Assembly (NCBI GenBank): GCA_031418775.1
Contig: JANOJN010000137.1
Location: 1-20,686 of the forward strand
Length of the DNA: 20,686 bases
Direction: 5' to 3'
Origin: JANLQX01 sp031418775
GTDB taxonomy: Bacteria; Actinomycetota; Acidimicrobiia; Acidimicrobiales; JANYDT01
In this document: in pieces, positions 14,698-20,686 of the stretch
How positions within the stretch are numbered: position 1 is the stretch's first letter
How the letters are laid out: each line of letters begins with the position of its first letter
The notes under the pieces: model-generated
The model's database searches: none
What the model saw: the letters and a program-made list of their open reading frames with translations, nothing else
What the model was told of the DNA's origin: nothing
Translations under genes and position numbers: made by a program

Positions 14698-17357
14698 GTC
14701 AGCCGCACCCCGTCGAGGCTGTAGCGACCGCCGGCGTTCGGCGTGTTGTTGAGGAACACCACCAAGTCGATCGGGCCGAGCGTGGAGACGTCGACTTGCA
14801 CCCTGCGCCACTGATTCGGTGCGAGCGCGCCTATTGGTACTGAGAGTCGGCGGGTGCCGTTGGCAAACAGCTCGACCGTGAGCTGCTGCCCGCCGTTCTC
14901 GCCGTTTACCCAGAACTCAAGGACCGAGCCCGGCAGGGTCGAGAACGGCTTCTGCAGGTGGAGCTGCAGGCCGGCCCACGGATCTGCGACAACGGCGATC
15001 GCCTTGGTGCCCGACTGCACGGGTGAGGTGCTGGCGAAGTTGCGCGGTGCCCAACCCCAGTCGTCGGCGTTGATCAGCGCATCGTCGAACAGGACGAGTT
15101 GGTTGACGCCAGCCGTGATGGCCGACGTCGTGAACACAGCCTCGGCCGAGATCGCGATGTTCCCCGCAGCATCAGCGCTCCGCACCCGGTAGCGGTAGGT
15201 GGTCGAAGGCAGCAGGCCGGTCAGCGTCTGCGAATGAGACGTCAGCCTGGTTGCGTCGAACGCGGTCTCTGCGCCGTACGCTGCCGTCGTCCCGTAGACG
15301 ATCTGCGACGTGGATGCTTCGTCGGTCGTCCACGTGATGGTGGCCGTGTTCGCCGTCGGTGTGCCTGACTGCACGGCCGAGATCTGTGGGGGAGTGCTGT
15401 CGATCCCGCTGGAAGGAAGAACCTGCAACAGCGACTCGATCGATGCGGACAGTGCGTCGGCGTTGGAGAGAAGCAGATAGCGCTGGTTGCCCTGCGCGTT
15501 CGGCGTGAACACGTTGCCGCCGTTGGAGTCGACGCTGTTGCGGCCGGGGCCCGAGAGGGTGAGCAGGGCGTCGTTCGGCCGGACGGCATGGTAGACGGCG
15601 ACGAGGTCGTAGGAGTAGATCCAGTTGCCCGGTCGCACGAACGCCTCGTACGCCACCCGCACCGGTGAGCTCGCCGGGTGCACCCGACTGATCGTCTGAC
15701 CGGTGTGTACGGGGTCTCCGACCTCGTAGCCGGCCCACACGATCGGCGATGTCCAATTCGTGGCGACGTTCTGGGCGGCGACCCATGCCCCTCGGAGGTT
15801 GTTCTCGCCCGGCCACGTGGGATAGCCGCCGCCCATGGCGACGAGCCTGTTCACCTTCTGGGCGATGAGCGCACGACCCGAGAGCGGGCTGCTTGCGTCG
15901 GGCGCCGAGTCGAGCAGGGCCGACAGGTTCGACAGGTAGCCGACCGACACGACCACGACGCTGTTGTCGGGTTGGGCGGCCAACGTGCGCCGATACACAT
16001 TCACCGCAGTGTCCGGTGTCGGCGTGGCCGGCGATGCGAGGGCGGCGCAGGGCCGAACGAAGTCCGGCGTGTTGACATCGGTCCCGTTGTTCGGAAGCGA
16101 GGTGCCCAGCGGGAGCGCTCCGGCGCCATACCACTGCATGACCGCAGCGGCGCAGCGCCACGAATCGGTGGAGACCGCCGGACGGCTCGTGCGGGTGTTC
16201 ACGCCGACGGCGATCACCTGGGCTTCGCCGAGCGCCTGCAGACCGAAGGCGGTGGCCAGCGCGGTCACGTCATCGGCGTCGCTGAAGATGTCGGTGTCGA
16301 CGATCACCCGTGTCGGACCCGTCGGTGCGCCGCCGGTCCGGAAGGTCAGCTCGGGGCTGGTCGTGGTGCCCCCGGCGTTCGCGCTGCGGACCCGGTAGCG
16401 ATAGGTGGTGTTGGCCGTGAGTCCGGTCAATAGCACCGTATGGGATGCGACCGGGGACGGATCGAGGGTCGAGGCGAGCCCGTATTCCGGCGTCGTTCCG
16501 TACTGGACCTGCGAGTCGGCTGCAGTGTCGGTGGTCCACGTCACCGTCGCCCGGTCCGTGCCGGCGACGGCGCCGACATTCGCGATGATCGGTGCCGTCG
16601 GCGTGGTCGATGGTGCGGCGCGAAGGGCAACGACGACACCGAACGCGGCATCGGGCCGCACCGCCGAGGTGGCGGTCATATCGCCCGTCGAGCCGGGGTC
16701 GGTCAGAGGGCGCACGTGCATGCTCGCGGAGACCTTCTTGTTGCCCGACTGGGCATCGCCGACTTCCGTCGCCGAGGTCGGCGTCGACCAGGTCTTCAGT
16801 CCGCCTTTGTCGCGCGACGCCGAGTACGCGGCGACGACCGCACCGCCCGACGATGTCGTGGCGATCGATGGAACGGTCACCGAAGAAGTGCCCGTCGACG
16901 TCACGGTCTGCGCGGCGTCGACCGGCCGGTCGGGGTCGACCCCGGAAAACGCTCCCATGAACGCGACGACAGTCGCTTTCGAGGACAGCGTCCAGGTCGC
17001 GCTGCCCGTTACGGGCCCGGCGACGCGCGTGAATACCGCAATGCCTTCGGTTCCTGCCCGATCAGCCTGCGCGGCGAGCGTCCACTCGGTGGGCGCAGCA
17101 ACGGTGACCCGCTGGCCGTCCTTTCTTGCCCGATAGGCGATCGAGGCGACCAGCACGTCACCGGTTCTCGTGTTCGGCGGAACATCCAGCCTCACTTCGC
17201 TGGTGTCATCGGCAGTCCTCGACGTCGTGCTCGCCGGTACGTCGACCGCCGCTGACCCGATCCCCGGCGCAGTGACAACTGCGAAGGAGATGAGGAACGT
17301 CACGGCAACCACACCGGCGAATGCCGGCTTGGTGGGTCGAAAGGAGCGGCGGTGCAT
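14691..17357 (-). CDS. secreted FN3 / nucleoside hydrolase-like / FN3 / C-terminal beta domain protein
   Basis: An 888-residue exported protein. The Sec signal runs to about residue 36 (GVVAVTFLISFAVV then GSA-A). Residues about 40-250 form a beta-rich region of unknown family. FN3 domains lie at about 256-346 and 655-743, both with TTYRYRVRSA. Between them, about 350-650, is an inosine-uridine hydrolase-like domain: DTDIFSDADD (D354, D356, D362, D363) as Ca site, MGGGYPTWPGENN, and SYDLVAVYH with D584, so the metal ligands look complete. Residues about 750-888 resemble a carbohydrate-binding-type jelly-roll. Nucleoside hydrolases cleave ribosides; a surface-located one inside a glycan operon could act on another N- or O-riboside. 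The start at 17357 is fixed by the signal peptide and GGAGAA upstream. No sortase motif is seen. Confidence 0.87.
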   Translation of the reverse strand: MHRRSFRPTKPAFAGVVAVTFLISFAVVTAPGIGSAAVDVPASTTSRTADDTSEVRLDVPPNTRTGDVLVASIAYRARKDGQRVTVAAPTEWTLAAQADRAGTEGIAVFTRVAGPVTGSATWTLSSKATVVAFMGAFSGVDPDRPVDAAQTVTSTGTSSVTVPSIATTSSGGAVVAAYSASRDKGGLKTWSTPTSATEVGDAQSGNKKVSASMHVRPLTDPGSTGDMTATSAVRPDAAFGVVVALRAAPSTTPTAPIIANVGAVAGTDRATVTWTTDTAADSQVQYGTTPEYGLASTLDPSPVASHTVLLTGLTANTTYRYRVRSANAGGTTTSPELTFRTGGAPTGPTRVIVDTDIFSDADDVTALATAFGLQALGEAQVIAVGVNTRTSRPAVSTDSWRCAAAVMQWYGAGALPLGTSLPNNGTDVNTPDFVRPCAALASPATPTPDTAVNVYRRTLAAQPDNSVVVVSVGYLSNLSALLDSAPDASSPLSGRALIAQKVNRLVAMGGGYPTWPGENNLRGAWVAAQNVATNWTSPIVWAGYEVGDPVHTGQTISRVHPASSPVRVAYEAFVRPGNWIYSYDLVAVYHAVRPNDALLTLSGPGRNSVDSNGGNVFTPNAQGNQRYLLLSNADALSASIESLLQVLPSSGIDSTPPQISAVQSGTPTANTATITWTTDEASTSQIVYGTTAAYGAETAFDATRLTSHSQTLTGLLPSTTYRYRVRSADAAGNIAISAEAVFTTSAITAGVNQLVLFDDALINADDWGWAPRNFASTSPVQSGTKAIAVVADPWAGLQLHLQKPFSTLPGSVLEFWVNGENGGQQLTVELFANGTRRLSVPIGALAPNQWRRVQVDVSTLGPIDLVVFLNNTPNAGGRYSLDGVRLTW
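15128..16590 (-). repeat. pair of FN3 domain repeats within the secreted protein
   Basis: Two copies of a FN3 module, encoded at about 15128-15396 and 16320-16590, share the order TATITWTTDEAS / RATVTWTTDTAA, QIVYGTT / QVQYGTT, SHSQTLTGL / SHTVLLTGL and the identical TTYRYRVRSA. Similarity is also visible in DNA at the TTYRYRVRSA coding stretch, so they look like an internal duplication flanking the hydrolase domain. Confidence 0.8.
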
Positions 17358-17379
17358 GTCGAGTTCTCCGGTATCGCGG

Positions 17380-18354
17380 TCAGCGAGCAGGCGTGTTGGT
17401 GGATGAGGAGGACTTGCCGGGCGTCGGCAGAACGAACGCAAGTCCGGTCGTGCAGAGACCGCCCAGGGTCGCGGCGGCGCGGCCGACGCCTGATGCGTCG
17501 CGGCGTGCGATCGCCCGGGCGCCGGTGCCGAACGAACGTCGAAGAGCATCAGCAGCGAAGCGTCGCTCCGGTCCGAGCGCTCCTCCGCCGAGCGTGCGGT
17601 GGATCAGCGCCTTTGAACGTCCTTCGGCCCAACAGCGACGGATGAAGTAGCGCGGTGTGAGGCGACTTCTGTCGACGTGGTGGAGCACGGTTGCCTTCGG
17701 CTCGTACAGCACGCGGGCGCCATTGCGGCTGAGTCGCATGCACAGTTCGGTCTCTTCGCAGCCCGCGGCGTTTGCGCCGACGCGACCGAGCCGCACGTCG
17801 AATCCGTCAGTCGCGACGAGGGCCTCGCGGCGAAACGCCATGGTGCACCCGATGACGTTGCGAACCTCGCTGAGCACTTCGGGCAGCCCGGTCCACGAAC
17901 AGCCGACGACCCAGTCGTACTCGTGAGGCCACCAGGGCGGGAAGTCGTCGGGCCGGGCCGGCAGAGCGCGACCACCGACGGCCACGACGGTCGGATCGTC
18001 GAACGGGGAGATCAGATGACCGAGCCATCCGGGCAGCGCTTCTGCGTCGTCATCGATGAAGGCGGTGATTTCGCAATCGGCCGAGGCGATACCCGTATTG
18101 CGCGCCCCCGACAAGCCTTGATCGTTGGCGTTCGCGACGATGCGCACCGGAGTCTGAGCATCGCGTGACTCGAGGCTGTCCTTCGCGAGACGCAGGAGTT
18201 CGGCGTTGTGGTCGATGACGACCAGCACCTGGTCGGGGCGCTCGGACACGGCCGAAGCGACGGCGTTGCCCAGTTGCTCCCATCGCTGAGTGCTATGCGC
18301 GCAGATGATGATCGAAACAGTGTGGCGTCGACCAGCGACGTCAGGGCTCACCAC
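17380..18354 (-). CDS. GT2-family glycosyltransferase
   Basis: A 324-residue family 2 glycosyltransferase. It opens TVSIIICAHSTQRWEQL, has VLVVIDHNAEL, GLSGARNTGI and the metal-binding FIDDD at 100-103, then IGCTMAFRREAL and GCEETELCMRLSRNG as the acceptor/catalytic region. The protein resembles mycofactocin- and rhamnosyl-transferase-like GT2 enzymes in plan, but the substrate is unknown. A short hydrophobic stretch near the C terminus (GGLCTTGLAFVLPTPG) might anchor it to the membrane. It starts with GTG at 18354 (or the next GTG at 18351, giving a GTGA overlap); both overlap the upstream GT2 stop, and GGAG lies upstream. The next gene begins 22 bases after its stop. Confidence 0.93.
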   Translation of the reverse strand: MVSPDVAGRRHTVSIIICAHSTQRWEQLGNAVASAVSERPDQVLVVIDHNAELLRLAKDSLESRDAQTPVRIVANANDQGLSGARNTGIASADCEITAFIDDDAEALPGWLGHLISPFDDPTVVAVGGRALPARPDDFPPWWPHEYDWVVGCSWTGLPEVLSEVRNVIGCTMAFRREALVATDGFDVRLGRVGANAAGCEETELCMRLSRNGARVLYEPKATVLHHVDRSRLTPRYFIRRCWAEGRSKALIHRTLGGGALGPERRFAADALRRSFGTGARAIARRDASGVGRAAATLGGLCTTGLAFVLPTPGKSSSSTNTPAR

Positions 18355-19124
18355 GGTCGGACCAACTCCGAGAGGATGGTGCGGAAGACCCGGATCCCGT
18401 CACGGGTGGCGCTGAGGTTGCTCGTGCCGTGCAGGCGGCTCGACTCGAAGCTGGCGACTTCTGCCACACGCAGGCCACGGCCGGCGGCTCGGATGCAGAG
18501 CAGGGTCTCGATCTCGAACCCGCGGCAGTCCGGTGCGAGGACGTTCAGGTGCTGTCGCCAGAAGGCGATGTAGCCGTAGCAGAGATCGGTGTAGTTGGTC
18601 CGCCAGAGGATGTTGACGATGCGGGTGAGGACGCGGTTTCCCTTGGAGCGGAACCCGGTGATGTCATGGGAGCCACCGCCCTGGATGTAACGCGTCCCCT
18701 TGACGAAATCCGCTCCCGTGCGCAGGGCCGACACGAACCGGGGGATCTCACCCGGGTCGGTGGATCCGTCGGCGTCGATCATGGCGATGATGTCTCCGGT
18801 CGCCGCCCTGAATCCGACAATCAGCGCGTCGCCCTTCCCCTTGCCGATCTGCTGCACGATGCGAATCGACGGCAACAACTGGCACGCCACGGCGACGGTG
18901 TCGTCGGTCGAGCCCCCGTCGACCAGGATGACCTCATGCACCCACAGCGGAATGCGCGGAAGAACCGCGTAGAGGTTCTGGGCTTCGTTCAGGGCCGGCA
19001 CGACGACGCTCACCGATGGTGTCACCGTGGCGTCGATCCGCCCGTCCACGGACGGGACGAGGTATGGCCCGCCCCGGCGTGACTCGCGGGTCGTGACGCT
19101 TCCCTGTGCCGAGTTGAGCAACAT
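18348..19124 (-). CDS. DPM1/GtrB-like GT2 glycosyltransferase, first gene of the operon
   Basis: A 258-residue family 2 enzyme of the polyprenyl-phosphate sugar transferase type. It has VSVVVPALNEAQNL, VILVDGGSTDDT, the GKGKGDAL loop and the DxD motif D117-A-D119-GSTDP. Further on, KGTRY, FRSKGNRVLTRIVN, TDLCYGYIAF and RGFEIETLL are hallmark motifs of dolichol/undecaprenyl-phosphate mannosyl/glucosyltransferases. No C-terminal membrane helices are present, so it is the soluble/peripheral form. It may make a polyprenyl-phosphate sugar used by GT-C-type membrane enzymes such as the membrane regions encoded at the operon's end. The ATG at 19124 follows a strong GGAGGA five bases upstream; the open frame to 19166 is not used. 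Residues 1-33 precede the GT core and are unusual for the family. Confidence 0.93.
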   Translation of the reverse strand: MLLNSAQGSVTTRESRRGGPYLVPSVDGRIDATVTPSVSVVVPALNEAQNLYAVLPRIPLWVHEVILVDGGSTDDTVAVACQLLPSIRIVQQIGKGKGDALIVGFRAATGDIIAMIDADGSTDPGEIPRFVSALRTGADFVKGTRYIQGGGSHDITGFRSKGNRVLTRIVNILWRTNYTDLCYGYIAFWRQHLNVLAPDCRGFEIETLLCIRAAGRGLRVAEVASFESSRLHGTSNLSATRDGIRVFRTILSELVRPW

Positions 19125-19372
19125 CTGTCTCCTCCATCCTCCGAACCGCGATTCGGAACTGAACACCTGACCAGTGCGTCCGGGACGCGGGGAAATACAT
19201 GGGACTGCGAAGAATGGGTCGATCGACCTATCCGGCGAGCCACGCGGTGACGGTTCGGCCTGGTCCGTGGACGGCTCGGCCTCCGATCCCCTCGCCCCGC
19301 CGTCTCAAGGAGAGGTGGTCCGCCAGCCGATACCCGGGTCATGGGTCGGCACTCGCTAGGAACGACGTGGGC
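19125..19372. promoter_or_regulatory. divergent control region with 12-bp palindrome
   Basis: This 248-base gap separates the divergent operon start (19124) and the PRTase-kinase gene (19373), so it should hold both promoters. It contains a perfect palindrome GGTCGATCGACC at 19217-19228 and a smaller inverted repeat CCGAA/TTCGG at 19141-19156. A TGTATT on the minus strand (about 19195-19200) could be a poor -10 for the operon. No convincing -35/-10 pair is seen on either strand. Confidence 0.4.
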
Positions 19373-20686
19373 ATGCTGGCGGGCGTGACGACGACGCCGG
19401 AGAGCAGCGCGACCCGCATCGACTGGCGAATCGACCTGCTCCCCGACGTCTCGACGCTCCTTGACGCGCTGCACGTGGAGGTCGGGCGATTGTGCGTAGG
19501 CGAGGCCGACTCCCTCAATGCGTACCTGCTCGCGGTCGCGCTCGGGCAGATCGCGGACGACGTCCTCGAGCCCTCCACGCCGATCGACCGCGTCACGGAG
19601 TTCCTGGGTTTCGGTGGTCGATCCGCCACCCGAAGGGCGACGGTCATGATCGGGGCGGCGCGTCGGCTGGTGGCGCGATCCGGCGGACGGCAGCGAACGG
19701 TCGACCTGCGCCATTGGCGGTCGGAGATGGGCAGCTTCGTCGAAGTGCTGGCGGCGTCGCTGCGCACTGAAGGTTCGGTCCGTCCGGATCGTCTCCGGAG
19801 CACGATTGATCGGCTGTACCAGTCGGGCACCCTGCTGGCCGATGTCGCGTTGCGGGAGGCCACGCCGGTGCTGCCCAGTTGCTTCGAGACCTTCGATCTC
19901 GGTGTCGGCGACATGTTCCACCTCGGCGAGCGGCTCGCCGAAACCGTTCTCCTTCCGCCCGAGACGACGACGTCGATCGTGATCGTAGGTGTGCGTACGT
20001 CCGGTAGTTACATCGCGCCTCTGCTCGCTGAGGTCTTGCGGAGCCATGGCGCCGATGTCGACGTGCTCACGATGCGACCCGGCCTCGCGCTCACCACGAC
20101 GAAGGCACGGTTCGTGGGCTCCCGGGCTTCTGGGTCTCGTTTCGTGGTGACCGATGATCCGCCGGTCACCGGTTCGTCGTTTGTGCGGTGCATCGACGAG
20201 CTCGTTCGGCTCGGGGTGCCCCGCACGTCCATCACTGTTGCGTATCCCTGCTTCATTGGCACGCCGGAAAGACTCCGGGGCCTGGAGGGCCTCTCGCACG
20301 TCACGCTGCCCTGGACCGATTGGGACGTCCACGCGCGACTGCACGAGGCGGCGGTCCGCTCCGCGCTCGTCGAACTTCTTCCGGGTGGGTCGGTCGTCGG
20401 TGCCGTCGATGAAGTCAAACGGCGCACACCGCGCCGCGCCGAAGCCCATGTGCGTGTCGTGTACCGCGTCGGCGTCCATGATTCGGATGGTTGCGCTGGC
20501 GAACGGATGATTGCGTTGCAGGGTGTCGGCATCGGGTACTACGGCGAGCACGTGGCCGTGGTGGCCCGGACGCAGGATGCCGCGGTGCCGGAGATCCTGG
20601 GCCTGCGGAACGGCCTGCTGTATCGGGAATGGCTGCCGGAGTCGCATCGTGTCGATTGGACGTCGCCCCACGGAAGACATGCCCTG
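19373..20686 (+). CDS. phosphoribosyltransferase-domain protein with C-terminal kinase-like region (partial, 3' end cut)
   Basis: The frame is open from 19373 to the window end, giving 438 residues without a stop. Residues about 1-190 are helical and unrecognised. Residues about 200-330 show a type I phosphoribosyltransferase core: IVIVGVRTSGSYIAPLL, then the PRPP-binding loop VTDDPPVTGSS with D261 and D262 (family pattern: hydrophobics-DD-x3-TG-S/T). From about 350 the pattern changes to VRVVYRVG, ALQGVGIGYYGEHVAVVA and LRNGLLYREWLPES, which looks like the ATP-binding N-lobe of an aminoglycoside-phosphotransferase-type kinase. The catalytic lobe would lie beyond the window. The start has AGGAA about 10 bases upstream; a GTG at 19367 is an alternative. 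It diverges from the glycan operon and may share its control. The substrate is unknown. Confidence 0.72.
   Translation, partial: MLAGVTTTPESSATRIDWRIDLLPDVSTLLDALHVEVGRLCVGEADSLNAYLLAVALGQIADDVLEPSTPIDRVTEFLGFGGRSATRRATVMIGAARRLVARSGGRQRTVDLRHWRSEMGSFVEVLAASLRTEGSVRPDRLRSTIDRLYQSGTLLADVALREATPVLPSCFETFDLGVGDMFHLGERLAETVLLPPETTTSIVIVGVRTSGSYIAPLLAEVLRSHGADVDVLTMRPGLALTTTKARFVGSRASGSRFVVTDDPPVTGSSFVRCIDELVRLGVPRTSITVAYPCFIGTPERLRGLEGLSHVTLPWTDWDVHARLHEAAVRSALVELLPGGSVVGAVDEVKRRTPRRAEAHVRVVYRVGVHDSDGCAGERMIALQGVGIGYYGEHVAVVARTQDAAVPEILGLRNGLLYREWLPESHRVDWTSPHGRHAL

Larger units (their letters stand above)
5144..19124 (-). other. nine-gene surface-glycan operon
   Basis: Nine same-strand genes run from the GT2 at 19124 down to the membrane protein ending at 5144. 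Junctions in order are: 7-bp overlap, 22-bp gap, 7-bp overlap, 4-bp ATGA overlap, 4-bp ATGA overlap, 2-bp gap, 3-bp gap and 4-bp ATGA overlap. No internal gap is large enough for an obvious promoter or terminator. The content (three GT2 enzymes, flippase domain, deacetylase, acyltransferase-like protein, GH16 hydrolase, secreted FN3 protein, membrane proteins) marks it as a polysaccharide or glycolipid assembly locus. Recognisable Wza, Wzc and Wzy genes are missing. Confidence 0.85.

Noticed and set aside
19022..20680. Long minus-strand open frame (552 codons) at the right edge
   Set aside because: It is antisense to a plus-strand frame that carries clear PRTase motifs and overlaps the start region of the GT2 gene; its product is rich in Arg, His, Gln and Gly with no fold-like pattern.
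1..20686. CRISPR arrays, tRNA or rRNA genes, insertion sequences
   Set aside because: No regularly spaced repeats, no tRNA-like cloverleaf or CCA end, and no transposase or terminal inverted repeats were found on reading both strands.

Overview
The window is high-GC throughout. Its genes start at ATG, GTG or TTG, often overlap by 1-14 bases, and one may be leaderless. Together with universal stress proteins under a DosR-like box, a VapBC pair and a FN3-rich secreted protein, this points to an Actinomycetota chromosome. An Acidimicrobiia-like lineage is my guess from the protein style only; no rRNA or marker gene is present.

Left part (1-5143): small unrelated modules. Two divergent universal stress protein genes (46-867 minus, 1073-1528 plus) share an upstream region with a DosR-type operator-like sequence and a 7-bp inverted repeat. 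A VapB/VapC toxin-antitoxin pair follows (1609-2218), then an orphan molybdopterin oxidoreductase (2351-4570), then a truncated spermidine/putrescine-type solute-binding protein (4654-5067) that is probably a gene remnant.

Main part (5144-19124, minus strand): one unbroken run of nine tightly packed genes, read from right to left. In order they are: DPM1-like GT2 glycosyltransferase, second GT2, secreted FN3/nucleoside hydrolase/FN3/C-terminal beta domain protein, third GT2, NodB-type polysaccharide deacetylase, FemAB/GNAT-type acyltransferase, GH16 glycanase with a lipobox-like signal, a 1376-residue fusion, and a final polytopic membrane protein. The fusion joins a Wzx/MOP-type flippase, an APH/choline-kinase-type phosphotransferase and a large GT-C-like membrane segment. 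Junctions are ATGA overlaps, 4-7 bp overlaps or gaps of 2-22 bp, so co-expression is very likely. The gene set reads as a pathway that builds a lipid-linked glycan, flips it, and deacetylates, acylates and trims it. No recognisable Wza, Wzc or Wzy is present.

Right edge (19373 to the window end, plus strand): a divergent gene, cut by the window end. It encodes a protein with a type I phosphoribosyltransferase PRPP-loop motif followed by what looks like the N-lobe of another small-molecule kinase. It was found by reading the plus strand directly, because its frame is open to the edge.

The most unusual content is the flippase-kinase-membrane fusion. Next is the coincidence of a PRTase-kinase-like protein and a secreted nucleoside hydrolase at a glycan locus, which suggests, as inference only, a (phospho)ribose- or phosphate-decorated surface glycan.
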